A stretch of 64,000 nt of DNA from Paenibacillus psychroresistens (GCF_009728935.1 NZ_CP034235.1:4812001-4876000), one strand, 5' to 3'; counted from the first letter of the stretch, positions 15,395 through 25,268 are shown. The notes: generated by a model not told the origin, from the sequence alone. Program-made: numbers and translations.

Positions 15395-17104
15395 ATGATG
15401 GCGATTATGGCGCCGACCAAACGGCTAATGATTCAACAGGATCAGCCCTCTCTGCAATGGGATCGCAGTTGGGTAACAGAAATGCAAAATCGGATTGATC
15501 AGAATGGTCCCTGGGATGATTGGCAAATGTATCAGTTGGCTTATGAAGCTGAGCAGGCTCAGCTCATTGCTAGCTTTGACGAATTATTATGCCTCAAGCA
15601 TATCCCGCAGCTGGAGCCTATGGCTCATCAAATTGATACTGCACGCAGAGTTATGCATGAAATGCGCGGTCGTGCAATCCTTGCCGATGAAGTCGGTTTA
15701 GGCAAAACCATCGAAGCCGGTCTTATTCTTAAAGAATATTTAATACGTGGTTTAATCCGCAAGGTACTGATATTGGTACCCGCTTCTTTAGTGCTGCAAT
15801 GGGTGCGCGAGCTGAACCAAAAATTCGGTATCCCCGCAGTAGCACAGAAAAAACAATATATGTGGGAACAAAATGATATTGTAGTTGCTTCTATTGACAC
15901 AGCTAAACGAGATCCGCACCGTGAAATCGTACTCAATATGGAGTATGACATGCTAATCATTGACGAAGCCCATAAGCTCAAAAACAAGAAAACAACCAAC
16001 TATCAATTCGTCAATCAGCTCCACAAAAAGTATTGTCTACTTCTAACTGCAACACCTATCCAAAACGATCTTAGCGAAATATACAATTTAATTAATATTC
16101 TTAAACCTGGACAGCTCGGGGGGTTAAGTCATTTCCAAAGCAGCTTTGTCGTCGATAAAAGAATCCCAAAAAACGAGGATCTATTGCAGCTAGAGCTCGG
16201 CAAGGTCATGATTCGCAATCGCCGTAGCGATGGCGGCATTTCTTTCACTAAACGACATGTGCGCAACATTCCACTTACACTTTCAGAGGATGAGCAAGCT
16301 CTTTACGATGGTGTAACCAACTATGTAAAGGGGCGTTATCGTGAAGGCGGAGGCGATATTGTTAGCGCACTTTCGCTCGTAACACTGCAGCGTGAGGTTT
16401 GCAGCAGTCGAGATGCGGTATTCGTCACACTTGTCAATTTGTTTAAAAAGACAGCCGTTGACTCTCCGCTAAGAGCAGAAATCTGGGGGTTAGTCGAGAA
16501 AATCAAAAGCATCCAGTCCAATACCAAAGCCGATAAAACCCTTGAACTAGTTCAGGAAATTGGCGACAAGGTGATCATTTTTACGGAATATCGCGCTTCG
16601 CAGGAATATTTGTTGAAATTCTTTAAAGATCGCCAGATCACTGCGGTTCCATATCGTGGAGGGATGAGTCGCGGCAAGAAGGACTGGATGATGGATTTAT
16701 TCCGCAAGCGAGCACAAATACTGGTCGCAACAGAAGCTGGTGGTGAAGGCATTAATCTGCAATTCTGCCACCATATGATTAATTTCGATCTGCCTTGGAA
16801 TCCCATGCGGGTCGAGCAGCGAATTGGCCGTGTCCACCGTTTAGGTCAAACCCATGATGTCAAAATCTATAATTTATCAACGACAGGCACGATAGAAGAG
16901 CATATCGTTTCTCTGCTGCACGAAAAAATCAATATGTTCGAGCTGGTTATTGGCGGATTGGATGTCATTCTAGAGAAAATCGAAAAGAAGTCATCGCTCG
17001 AAAGCCACCTTTCGAAAATCATTCTAGAAGCAACTAATGACGCAGAAATCAAAACCAAGCTGAATGAATGGGGTGAGGCTTTTGTTGAAGCTACTAAGGG
17101 GTGA
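15395..17104 (+). CDS. yqhH: SNF2-family helicase, YqhH type
   Basis: 569 residues with the two RecA lobes of SNF2 ATPases: Walker A ADEVGLGKTIEAG (about 97-109), DEAH in IIDEAHKLKN, motif III LLLTATPIQN, motif V ATEAGGEGINLQ and motif VI QRIGRVHRLGQ. There is no extra DNA-binding domain. The length and the partner gene yqhG downstream (9-base gap) are as in Bacillus, where the pair sits beside gcvT and lipM; its cellular role is not established. AGGAGG precedes two adjacent ATG codons; the second (15398) has the better 7-base spacing. Confidence 0.9.
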   Translation: MMAIMAPTKRLMIQQDQPSLQWDRSWVTEMQNRIDQNGPWDDWQMYQLAYEAEQAQLIASFDELLCLKHIPQLEPMAHQIDTARRVMHEMRGRAILADEVGLGKTIEAGLILKEYLIRGLIRKVLILVPASLVLQWVRELNQKFGIPAVAQKKQYMWEQNDIVVASIDTAKRDPHREIVLNMEYDMLIIDEAHKLKNKKTTNYQFVNQLHKKYCLLLTATPIQNDLSEIYNLINILKPGQLGGLSHFQSSFVVDKRIPKNEDLLQLELGKVMIRNRRSDGGISFTKRHVRNIPLTLSEDEQALYDGVTNYVKGRYREGGGDIVSALSLVTLQREVCSSRDAVFVTLVNLFKKTAVDSPLRAEIWGLVEKIKSIQSNTKADKTLELVQEIGDKVIIFTEYRASQEYLLKFFKDRQITAVPYRGGMSRGKKDWMMDLFRKRAQILVATEAGGEGINLQFCHHMINFDLPWNPMRVEQRIGRVHRLGQTHDVKIYNLSTTGTIEEHIVSLLHEKINMFELVIGGLDVILEKIEKKSSLESHLSKIILEATNDAEIKTKLNEWGEAFVEATKG

Positions 17105-17113
17105 GCCGAAAGA

Positions 17114-17998
17114 ATGAATGCAACGCAGATTGAAAGCTTTATGATGCAATATTTACAAGCTACTAATTGCCATATTATTGAAAAAGGCGTTGGTTACGTC
17201 ACAGTCAAGCTCTCACCTCAAGCAGATAAAGAGCTCACTCAACGTTCCTACTATTGGGGTTTTGTTGAACGGATGGGGATTGAGCCAGAAACTATGACGT
17301 ATTGCTTCATCTTTGACCCATTGAATAATACTTTGGAGCCGCCAGTAATGGGTGGTCCCGGTGTAATAGACTTCGCTGCGAGAGTTCAACGCCATGAGGT
17401 TAGCTTTGGTAGTCCTAGGTTGGGACAAGTTTTCCGCTCGGTTCATAACAAAGGGCGATGGATAAATTTGTTTGAGGCGTCTCCCGTTAATCCTCCCAAA
17501 GGCAAGCCACCTGTGGGATACAGCACTTGGCTTGGAATCAACTATAAAGTTGAGTTCACCTGTGATATGAAGCGCAGTGAGCTCCATTCGCTGGGTATCT
17601 CCTTAAACTCTGGTGAAATTGTCGAGAACTTTCACCAGACTCTTTTGAAGAAAAAGCTGTCGCCTCGCCTTCCCTTAAATGTACATCTTCAGCCTAAGCA
17701 AATGACCTTGCAGAAAACGGCTGCGCTAGCTGAGCAATATATGGAGAATAAGCTGAAAGTGTATGATCATAGCTGGGCAGTTGAGGCAAGGGAACGTTTA
17801 AAGGTAGAGCAAAGCCGAATGGATGATTATTACATTGAATTGTTGGCATCGCTTGAAGAGGAGCATAAAACTGAGGTTTCGGAGCAATATCAGAAACGTC
17901 AGCAAGAAATCAATTCACAATATCACCCGCGGATCGAAGCAGCTGCCATTAACTGCGGATTATTTCATCTCAAAATCCCCCAACTTAGCATCAACTGA
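17114..17998 (+). CDS. yqhG: YqhG family protein
   Basis: 294 residues, recognised as YqhG by position and by its N-terminal layout (a short helix, then SYYWGFVERMGIEPETMTYCFIFDP). No enzymatic motif is visible and the function is unknown. The last 100 residues are charged and predicted helical, with a likely coiled coil around RLKVEQSRMDDYYIELLASLEEEH. It follows the helicase by 9 bases and is surely cotranscribed, so the two probably act together. Confidence 0.85.
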   Translation: MNATQIESFMMQYLQATNCHIIEKGVGYVTVKLSPQADKELTQRSYYWGFVERMGIEPETMTYCFIFDPLNNTLEPPVMGGPGVIDFAARVQRHEVSFGSPRLGQVFRSVHNKGRWINLFEASPVNPPKGKPPVGYSTWLGINYKVEFTCDMKRSELHSLGISLNSGEIVENFHQTLLKKKLSPRLPLNVHLQPKQMTLQKTAALAEQYMENKLKVYDHSWAVEARERLKVEQSRMDDYYIELLASLEEEHKTEVSEQYQKRQQEINSQYHPRIEAAAINCGLFHLKIPQLSIN

Positions 17999-18150
17999 TG
18001 ATTAACGCTAAGGACTTACAAATTCACCTGTTAAAGACTACATTTCGCCTACAACAAGCCAACAAATATTTTAGCAGCTCCCCTTTACAATAGAATTATA
18101 CGATTGCTTGTGAATCGTGTCAGACCCTAATCCTGGAGGCGAAAGCTATC

Positions 18151-19080
18151 ATGAAATTGGTTTTACTCTGGATTCCACTACTCATCATCAGTATGGTGGG
18201 ATCTACAGACCACACACCTATCCCTTTGAATAACGTTGTTGATGGACAAGCTATACAAGTACCCCAAGATATATCTGATTCGACGAATTTAAAGAGTGCG
18301 ATTAAAGCTTGGATAACTGTTCTAAGTGATGAAACTGGCTTTGATGCTTGGAAAAAAGCTAAATGGGAGAGCCTTCCCGTTGGTCCCGGTACCCATAGCT
18401 GGCTTGTTGTGATACGAAAAGATAGTCTCGAGGTTGGTTATCTTATTGTTGGTGCCATGGAAGATGGCAAGCATTATAAGCTTCTGGAATATGGACTTGG
18501 TCCTCAGCCTTTATTCAGCTTCAATACGCTGTATCAGTCGATGATGCAGCAAGCACTTATTGATCAATCATTTACATTAGCTGATTTTACAATTGACACA
18601 AGCTGGTTGAAGGAACGTTTCATTTTGAATACACTAGAGAATTTTTGGCGGGTATCTTACGGTTCAGAGGTTTATTATTTCGATGGCAAAACAGGTGAGA
18701 AGCTTATTACAGTCAATCAGCTTGATAATTCAGCTCAACTACTAAATTCTAGAGCATCAACAGAAGTAATTACTAATCTAAGCTCATCGCAGCTCAAAGA
18801 AAGCATCGTAACTCCAGCCTACGATCCCTTCGAGAAGCTTTCGTGGGTAAAAGGCAACCCACTTAAGGTTAAGACGTTAGCTGATTTAAAGCTTGCCATA
18901 AAAGCACATCCAAAGCTAACTTATATGAGCAAGCTATATAACCATTCTGTAATACATCCTTTTGCCCTGACCGGCTACCAGCTATGGAATGGTGATCAAA
19001 TTTATATTGCTTTGGATGATGAAGGCGCACGTTACCTTCCTTTGTCCTCTTTACTCGAAGCAGGCGCTTTTTACCCTTAA
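18151..19080 (+). CDS. Exported protein of unknown function
   Basis: 309 residues with an N-terminal hydrophobic segment (about 3-17) that could be a signal peptide; no lipobox cysteine. The rest is a soluble mix of strands and helices with no motif I recognise. GGAGG lies about 10 bases before the ATG. Its TAA and the TAA of the opposite yqzE gene share the palindrome TTAA, so the two genes meet tail to tail with a 4-base overlap and no room for a terminator. Confidence 0.75.
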   Translation: MKLVLLWIPLLIISMVGSTDHTPIPLNNVVDGQAIQVPQDISDSTNLKSAIKAWITVLSDETGFDAWKKAKWESLPVGPGTHSWLVVIRKDSLEVGYLIVGAMEDGKHYKLLEYGLGPQPLFSFNTLYQSMMQQALIDQSFTLADFTIDTSWLKERFILNTLENFWRVSYGSEVYYFDGKTGEKLITVNQLDNSAQLLNSRASTEVITNLSSSQLKESIVTPAYDPFEKLSWVKGNPLKVKTLADLKLAIKAHPKLTYMSKLYNHSVIHPFALTGYQLWNGDQIYIALDDEGARYLPLSSLLEAGAFYP

Positions 19081-19277
19081 CGACGTTTTAGCTTTTTCTT
19101 GCGTTGATCCAGCCACATCGAGAACGCGAATGGGACCACTCCGAACCAGCGAGTCAACCAAGCTTCCTTGGAATTTCGCAGTTTGCGGTTCCGTTTGCGC
19201 TCTTCTTTAGGAGTGTCCATGTAATGAGCCACTTTTTCAGTAATGTACTGCACCAATTCCTCACCCTTATCGGCCAT
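19077..19277 (-). CDS. yqzE: YqzE family small protein
   Basis: 66 residues from the ATG at 19277, which has GGAGG 8 bases upstream; the GTG nine bases earlier lies inside that ribosome site. YqzE features are the opening KGEELVQYITEKVAHYMDTPKEER, the LTRWFGVVPFAFSMWL stretch and a basic tail. In Bacillus it lies near the comG cluster; its function is unknown. The hydrophobic central part may touch the membrane. Confidence 0.85.
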   Translation of the reverse strand: MADKGEELVQYITEKVAHYMDTPKEERKRNRKLRNSKEAWLTRWFGVVPFAFSMWLDQRKKKLKRR

Positions 19278-19364
19278 CCGATTCACCTCCGAGCTGTTTA
19301 ACGAACATTATAGAGTTATTTTCCCCTAAAATGTTCTCCACTATACTCCTACAATCTCAGCTAA

Positions 19365-20381
19365 TCAAGCTTTAATCGCATGAATAATATGCAGCAGAGA
19401 GTTGATTTGTTTATATTGAACCATAAATCCATGCTGATCGAACCAAGTGAGTAAATCGGCTAAGCTTGCATAAAATTTACCCGCTCCTGCTGCTGGTTTA
19501 ATCTCATTCTCAGCTTCCGAATAAATTAAATCAGCCAGACAAAGCCGCCCGTTTGGTTTGAGCACACGTTCCATTTCTTGCAAAGATAACTGCTTCTGCT
19601 CATTAGTTAAATGATGAAATGCGAAGCTGCTCACTACAAAATCAAACTGATCATCCAAATAAGGTATCGCCAGAAAATTGCCTAGCTTAGTCTCCATATG
19701 TGGGAATTTAAGCCGACACTGCCGCAGCATTTCTTTGGATTGATCCACACCACACATTGTTATGCCGCTTGCCAGAAATTGTCCAGCCAGGTTTCCTGTC
19801 CCCGTCCCCAAATCCAATCCTACCTCACCTGTTTGTGGTGAAATGGTTTCGGCAACTGAGCTTAAAGCTTCCGCATAATCCTTGTACTCAGGATCCCTAT
19901 CTTCATCTAGATTGGCTACTACTTGATCATGAGTAACCGCTCGTCCATCATAATCCCATTGATCCCGCCAGTTTTTTCGCACATTCCTTAAACGTTTAGA
20001 TCCTTCCGCAAGCTCATATATGCCGCTTAGCGGTAAACTCTTTTCTTGCTTGAGCAAGTCGATCAATCCATCCGTGGTTGCAATCATCTGTTTATATTCC
20101 AACCATTGCGAGAACATCATTGATCTCTGAAGCTCTAGATAATATTGCAGCTCGTCATAATCGCCTCCTTCCATTTGCTCGAGTGCACTTTTGATGTCCT
20201 CTAAGTTCATTCCAACCTCTCTCAAAGCAATGATAGTCTGCAGGCGCCAAACCTCCTGCTCTGTAAAAACACGATATTGGTTAATTGCTTGCTTTTGCGG
20301 TGAGATCAAACCCTTTTCTTCGTAAAATCGAATAGCCCGCGCAGTCATATTCAACTTTTGCACAATTTCATTGATTTGCAT
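19365..20381 (-). CDS. MerR-type regulator fused to a SAM methyltransferase
   Basis: 338 residues from the ATG at 20381 (AAGGAG 8 bases upstream). The first 70 residues are a MerR winged helix (ARAIRFYEEKGLISP, YRVFTEQEVWRLQTI), followed by a helical linker, then a class I methyltransferase from about residue 165 with the SAM loop LDLGTGTGNLAG, acidic GVDQSKEM and VVSSFAFHHL. The effector domain of MerR proteins usually binds drugs or metals; here an enzyme takes its place, so methylation or SAM binding may be linked to transcription control. Its own promoter has the 19-base spacer typical of MerR targets. Confidence 0.88.
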   Translation of the reverse strand: MQINEIVQKLNMTARAIRFYEEKGLISPQKQAINQYRVFTEQEVWRLQTIIALREVGMNLEDIKSALEQMEGGDYDELQYYLELQRSMMFSQWLEYKQMIATTDGLIDLLKQEKSLPLSGIYELAEGSKRLRNVRKNWRDQWDYDGRAVTHDQVVANLDEDRDPEYKDYAEALSSVAETISPQTGEVGLDLGTGTGNLAGQFLASGITMCGVDQSKEMLRQCRLKFPHMETKLGNFLAIPYLDDQFDFVVSSFAFHHLTNEQKQLSLQEMERVLKPNGRLCLADLIYSEAENEIKPAAGAGKFYASLADLLTWFDQHGFMVQYKQINSLLHIIHAIKA

Positions 20382-20405
20382 ATCATTCACTCCTTGTTAC
20401 AACTC

Positions 20406-20436
20406 ATTATAAACTATAACGTTAGGTGAAGGTAAA
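20406..20436 (-). promoter_or_regulatory. MerR-type promoter with 19-base spacer
   Basis: TTTACC (20431-20436) and TATAAT (20406-20411) are 19 bases apart on the minus strand, and the spacer contains the palindrome TAACGTTA. Overlong spacers with a central dyad are the hallmark of MerR-controlled promoters, so the gene at 19365-20381 probably regulates itself here. Confidence 0.75.
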
Positions 20437-20448
20437 GCTAAAAAAAAA

Positions 20449-20478
20449 ACCACCTTTAGGATTCTACCTTTAAGTGGT
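20449..20478 (-). terminator. Terminator downstream of the Rpn pseudogene
   Basis: ACCAC and GTGGT with further partial pairing form a stem; on the minus strand it is followed by ten T bases. Confidence 0.7.
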
Positions 20479-20492
20479 CATAACCAATTTAT

Positions 20493-21417
20493 TTAGTTTA
20501 GATTTTGTTGCTTCTCGTAGGCTTCATTTATTAGTTTTCTTGTGTCCTCCAGCTGAGAGCTACGAAATAACTCATCTGTCAATTGCTCTAGAATTTCGAG
20601 ATTGCTGAGGTTTTCAATTTGTAAGAGCATGTCTGTGCAATCCTCGCCAAAATGAGCCTTAACTAATTTGCTAATGAATTTACGCCCATATTCCAACTTG
20701 CCTTCTAGCTTACCTTCTAACTTTCCTTCTAGCTTACCTTTCAATTCCGCTGTCTTTTCCCAATTGGTCTTCAGCTCCATAATCTTTTCCTCCTCATCTG
20801 GTTCCAGCCTTTGTATTTCATTCTGAAGCTTTTGTTCCTCTATTTTGCTTAGCACTAAGTACGTATCAAAAAAACCAGTAATTAATCGCATTTTTGCAGG
20901 ATCAAGCTTCAACCTCACGAGCATCCGCAAAAACTCAACCTTAACATATACACGTTCTTTTTTATTATACCTCATTTTGCTTAGTAATGCAGCAGCAACC
21001 GGGTTGTTTTGTTGGATATAATCACGCCATTTTTTCTTACGCAATTCAATTATACAATAATTAAAATTTAGAATTTTCATAAAAGAGAAAGACATATCAA
21101 GCTAGCTGGTTCATTCTTCAGAGGTTTATAACTAAAAATTGCAATTGGAATAATCCGCCTGCGATACTTTTCAAATAACCGGCTAAAGTAGATAAACATC
21201 CTCTCGGCAAATTTTTCTTGATATTGTGCTTGCGATTCAAAATGAACGATTATAAGCGCGTCTTCATTCTTAAGTCTCGTTTCAATCAATACATCTACTA
21301 TTCGGCTTTCACCTAAAACAACATCTGTAAATACCTCCTCCGATAAAAAAGTCACATAATTGAAATCAATAGCCTCGTAAACCTCAGGAAAAAACAATTC
21401 CCATCCATAAATAAATT
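20493..21417 (-). pseudogene. Frameshifted Rpn-family nuclease/transposase-like gene
   Basis: Two overlapping frames together make one protein of the Rpn (recombination-promoting nuclease, PD-(D/E)XK) family. The first (from about 21417) covers ELFFPEVYEAIDF through YFSRLFEKYRRRIIPIAIFSY; the second (to 20493) covers LNFNYCIIELRKKKWRDYI through the C-terminus. A single missing base near 21096-21101 splits them. The 5' end is also gone: family members have about 20 more residues, but here the frame runs into the terminator of the upstream histidine kinase gene. The second half contains the family's GKLE repeats, four in a row. Confidence 0.8.
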
Positions 21418-21423
21418 CACAAC

Positions 21424-21471
21424 AAAAAAAGCACCAACCAAATCGCAGCTAATCTACGTTTGGCGGTGCTT
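21424..21471 (-). terminator. Terminator of the kinase operon
   Basis: AAGCACCGCCAAA and TTTGGTTGGTGCTT (minus strand) pair over about 12 bases and run into seven T bases. It ends the operon from 25140 to 21527. Confidence 0.85.
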
Positions 21472-21526
21472 CCGCTTTCTTAAATTGTACATGAGTTTCT
21501 TAATCCAGTAAACCATAACTTTCCAT

Positions 21527-22699
21527 TCACTGCTCCAAAGGAAGCTTCAAGGTCATTTCTGTCCACTCGCCTAAGTGGCTTTCCGCTTGGATTGTCCCTT
21601 GATGCATGTTGATTATTTTTTTAACAATCGAGAGTCCTAATCCACTGCCCGTAGTGGAGCGATTACGTGATTTATCCGCCTTATAAAAACGGTCAAAAAT
21701 AAAAGCTAAATCTTCCTCCGCAATACCCAGCCCAGTATCCTTAATCTTAATAATCACATCATTAAGCTGCTTATGAGCAGAAATCTGAATAGCCCCATTT
21801 TGCGGTGTGAATTTAATGCTGTTATGAATTAAATTGACCCAAACCTGGCTCATCAAATCTTCATCTGCATGTATGTGAATGTCTTCCAAATCAATATCCA
21901 TTTCAATTCCTTTATCCACCCATAAAGGCTCACATGCCAGAATCAGGTTGCGCAGCTGCTTGTCTAAGCGATACCGCTTGATTTCAAACGGATGATGCTC
22001 CGACTCCAATGAAGTTAGCTTCAATAAATTTTCGCTTAGTTTAGCTAGTCGCAAGCTTTCGGCTTCAATGATACTCAGGTAATGTACTCGTTCCAAATGA
22101 TCCAGCTCGCTATTCTGCAGCACTTTAGCGAATCCACTGATTGAAGTCAGCGGAGATTGGATTTCATGAGAAACGTTTGAAATAAATTCTTGTCTCATTT
22201 GCTCCATCTGACTGAGCTCAAGTGCCATATTATTAATGCTTGTCACGATTTCTGTGAATGGATCCCCTCTATGGTTAACAGGAAGCTGTACAGCGAAATT
22301 GCCTTTAGCTATTTGTCTAATTCCATCGATAATAACTTTTAACCCTGCCATGCGTTTAGGTGCGGTTAAACTGCCAATGATCGTAATGGTTAATCCAAAA
22401 AGAAAAAAACCAAGAACAGAATTAATTAGCTGCTTCGCAAACGGATGTGGGTGTTTATTCAGCCAATCATAGAGATGCGGTGTCAGGTAATAGGCAAGCG
22501 TCCAACATATTAGAATATAGCTAAACACTGCTATAATACCAAGTATGCCCCTGATAATATGCCATTTAGTAAGTTTGGTTTTTGCTAGCTCCTGATTATC
22601 CCCATGCAATTTACCACGCGAATAATTCTGTCTCCGCTCTCGCTTTTGCTCTTGCCTTAATCTTTGCTCATGTCGCTTCTTCGTTCGCTCATCATTCAT
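21527..22699 (-). CDS. Two-component sensor histidine kinase
   Basis: 390 residues. After a basic N-terminus of about 48 residues come two membrane helices (49-71 and 91-112) with only a short outside loop, a HAMP region (about 113-165), the HisKA box FISNVSHEIQSPLTSISGF with His178, and an HATPase domain with the N box (WVNLIHNSIKFTP), DTGLGIAEED and GSGLGLSIVKKI. The tiny extracytoplasmic loop suggests membrane or intramembrane sensing, as in kinases that pair with exporters. It overlaps the response regulator by ATGA and is the last gene of an operon with an ABC exporter. Confidence 0.92.
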   Translation of the reverse strand: MNDERTKKRHEQRLRQEQKRERRQNYSRGKLHGDNQELAKTKLTKWHIIRGILGIIAVFSYILICWTLAYYLTPHLYDWLNKHPHPFAKQLINSVLGFFLFGLTITIIGSLTAPKRMAGLKVIIDGIRQIAKGNFAVQLPVNHRGDPFTEIVTSINNMALELSQMEQMRQEFISNVSHEIQSPLTSISGFAKVLQNSELDHLERVHYLSIIEAESLRLAKLSENLLKLTSLESEHHPFEIKRYRLDKQLRNLILACEPLWVDKGIEMDIDLEDIHIHADEDLMSQVWVNLIHNSIKFTPQNGAIQISAHKQLNDVIIKIKDTGLGIAEEDLAFIFDRFYKADKSRNRSTTGSGLGLSIVKKIINMHQGTIQAESHLGEWTEMTLKLPLEQ

Positions 22700-23370
22700 C
22701 CCCGAACCTCCAAACGATAACCCAATCCGCGAATCGTACTAATTTTAAAGGAATGCTGCTCTTCTGGAAAACGCTCGCGAATTCGTTTAATATGGACGTC
22801 TACCGTTCGCTCATCCCCTTCATAATCATAGCCCCAAATTTGTTCAATCAGCTGTTCACGAGAGAAGGTTTTGCCTGGATAGCTTGCTAGTTTAAACAAA
22901 AGCTCAAATTCTTTAAGCGGAAGGTTTAGAATTTGACTGCCAATCGATATTTCAAATGTCTTACGATCTAAGATCAAATCTCCAAACTGAACAGTCTGCG
23001 AAACCGCAATCCGATAACGCTTAAGGACTGCTTTCACACGCACTAATAGCTCCTGAGGCTCAAACGGCTTTACTAGATAATCATCGGTCCCATGCTCAAA
23101 TCCTTTGACCTTCTGCATGGTTTCTCCTTTGGCGGTTAACATAAGCATTGGCAAATCATATTGTTTTCTTACTTCTCGGCAGAGCTCCCAGCCATCCATG
23201 TTAGGCATCATTATGTCCAGAATCACCATATCCACTTTAATCGACTCAAGTAAGCTAAGAGCTAGCAAACCATCCTCTGCTTCATAGATTTCATAGCCTT
23301 CATTTCGCAAAAGCACCCTCAACAATTCACGAATATGAGGGTCATCATCGACAATCAATATTTTGGTCAT
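22696..23370 (-). CDS. OmpR-family response regulator
   Basis: 224 residues: receiver domain with phosphoacceptor Asp52 (MVILDIMMPNMDGWE), the switch threonine/lysine regions MLTAKGE and LVKPFEPQEL, then a winged-helix DNA-binding domain (about 125-224, LKEFELLFKLASYPGKTFSREQL). It lies between the ABC exporter (3-base gap) and its kinase (4-base overlap), so the system probably controls this operon. Confidence 0.93.
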   Translation of the reverse strand: MTKILIVDDDPHIRELLRVLLRNEGYEIYEAEDGLLALSLLESIKVDMVILDIMMPNMDGWELCREVRKQYDLPMLMLTAKGETMQKVKGFEHGTDDYLVKPFEPQELLVRVKAVLKRYRIAVSQTVQFGDLILDRKTFEISIGSQILNLPLKEFELLFKLASYPGKTFSREQLIEQIWGYDYEGDERTVDVHIKRIRERFPEEQHSFKISTIRGLGYRLEVRG

Positions 23371-23373
23371 AAA

Positions 23374-25140
23374 TTAGCTCACCTCCATTACTGAAACCAA
23401 TTCTTTGATCTGCAGCTGCTGCTCAGCAAACTCTCGGTACATGGTGTGTGTAGTAAGCAATTGATCGTGTCTGCCGCTTCCGGTAATACGGCCTTTTTCA
23501 ATAAATAATATTTGATCTGCTTCTACAACTGTAGATAAGCGATGGGCAATGACCAGGGTAGTTCTGCCCTTCATCAGATTCTTCAGCGCCTTTTGCACAA
23601 AAACCTCTGATTTGCTGTCCAAGCTAGACGTCGCTTCATCCAGCATCAGAATTTGTGGATTTCTTAATAAAGCCCGAGCTATCCCAATTCTTTGCCTTTG
23701 TCCACCTGAGAGCTTAATCCCTCTTTCGCCAACTTCTGTGTTATAACCATCTGCAAATTCATCTATAAACTGGTCCGCATAAGCCATTTCTGCCGCTTTT
23801 CGCAGCTCAGTCTCACTGACTTCACGTTCTAATCCGTATTTAATATTATCACTTATTGTCCCTGCAACCAGTGGGCTTTCCTGAGAAACATAGCCTATTT
23901 TACTCCTCCATGACTGCAAGGAGAATTCTTCTATTGGATCAGATCCTAATTTAATCACACCTGATTGGGCTTTGTAGAACCTCTCCAGCATCGAGAAGAT
24001 CGTCGTCTTCCCACCTCCGCTAGGTCCGACAATTGCCGTAACCTTGCCCGCTTCCATTGTAAAATTGATATCATTGAGTATATTTTCACCATTCTCGTAG
24101 GCAAAAGTTAAATGCTCGACTTTAATTGGCTGACTTGCGTTAATCAGTTCACGTCCAGCGGTATGATCTTCTTCTTCCGCTGCTAGTGTGGAAATAATTC
24201 TTTCTGTAGCCCCAATAGATTTCTGCAGCTGAGTAAAAAAGGAGGTCAATTGACCCATCGGCATAATAATTTGCACCAGATAGAGAATAAATGCAACCAA
24301 TTCTCCTGCTGTAAGCGCACCTGAGGATACACGCATTCCCCCATAACCAATAATCACAACAAGCAAAGCCATGATGATCAAGGACATTAGAGGTGCAATT
24401 ATAGCTTGAATCTTACCTTCCTTCAATCCAAACTGAAAGAGGTTGGTTATTCCGCTTTTACCGCTTTTATATTCGTTTGCTTCTGCATTTGAAGACTTAA
24501 CTAGACGTATTTCTGATAGGACCTGATTCAATATACCCGTAAATCTAGCAGTCTCATCCTGCAGACCACGTGAAACCTTATGCATCTGACGACCCATTGG
24601 GATAAGAATTAATAGTGAAAATGGAACCACGGTAAGCATGACCAATGTCATCCGCCAATCCATATACAGCAAAAGCACAATAGATCCAACAATGGAGATT
24701 AGGCCTGTAAATAAGCTAGTTAAATGTTCGGTGATCAAATTTTTCACTACACCTGTATCGTTAGTAACTCGGCTGATTGTTTCACCTGTACGATTTTTAT
24801 CATAAAAAGGAACAGGCAGTATGAGCAGCTTTTTCCACAATTGATCTCGCAGCGTAGCTACTACTTTTTGCCCAATCTTTGTTAAAAGATAAATCGATGC
24901 CCCTGAGGCAACCGCCTGAAAAACGAAAGTTAAAGCCATAAGTATGACCTGGCTAGGGTGAATGTTATCCAACGAAAAACCGTCTACTAGATTCTTTGTG
25001 AACAATGGAATAATCAATCCACCTATGGATGTTATTACACTTAAGCCAATCGCTATACTTAATAGAAGCTTGGATGGCTTTGTATCTCTAATCAATCGAT
25101 AAAAGGATCGCCAATTCCCTGTTTCCTTGGTTTTGTTCAT
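23374..25140 (-). CDS. ABC exporter, fused permease and ATPase
   Basis: About 588 residues from the ATG at 25140; a GTG four codons earlier overlaps the ribosome site GGGAG. Six membrane helices fill residues 30-310, followed by an ATPase with Walker A GPSGGGKTTIF, signature LSGGQRQRIGIARALL, Walker B ILMLDEATSSLDS and H-loop IAHRLST. It is a homodimeric multidrug- or lipid-type half transporter like BmrA. Being in one operon with a two-component system suggests induction by its own substrate, for example an antibiotic. Confidence 0.9.
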   Translation of the reverse strand: MNKTKETGNWRSFYRLIRDTKPSKLLLSIAIGLSVITSIGGLIIPLFTKNLVDGFSLDNIHPSQVILMALTFVFQAVASGASIYLLTKIGQKVVATLRDQLWKKLLILPVPFYDKNRTGETISRVTNDTGVVKNLITEHLTSLFTGLISIVGSIVLLLYMDWRMTLVMLTVVPFSLLILIPMGRQMHKVSRGLQDETARFTGILNQVLSEIRLVKSSNAEANEYKSGKSGITNLFQFGLKEGKIQAIIAPLMSLIIMALLVVIIGYGGMRVSSGALTAGELVAFILYLVQIIMPMGQLTSFFTQLQKSIGATERIISTLAAEEEDHTAGRELINASQPIKVEHLTFAYENGENILNDINFTMEAGKVTAIVGPSGGGKTTIFSMLERFYKAQSGVIKLGSDPIEEFSLQSWRSKIGYVSQESPLVAGTISDNIKYGLEREVSETELRKAAEMAYADQFIDEFADGYNTEVGERGIKLSGGQRQRIGIARALLRNPQILMLDEATSSLDSKSEVFVQKALKNLMKGRTTLVIAHRLSTVVEADQILFIEKGRITGSGRHDQLLTTHTMYREFAEQQLQIKELVSVMEVS

Positions 25141-25268
25141 ATTTGCTTCCACTCCCTAGTTAGTATCTATCTACTGTTATGAGCATACTCCAATTCTATG
25201 AACTCAATATGAACAAGTAAAAGCCAGAGGCTTCCCTCTGACTTAGTTGCTTATTAACGGTTATCTAA

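Noticed and set aside
20695..20760. Short tandem DNA repeat of about 12 bases
   Set aside because: It encodes the GKLE repeats normal for the C-terminal region of Rpn-family proteins, not an independent repeat element.
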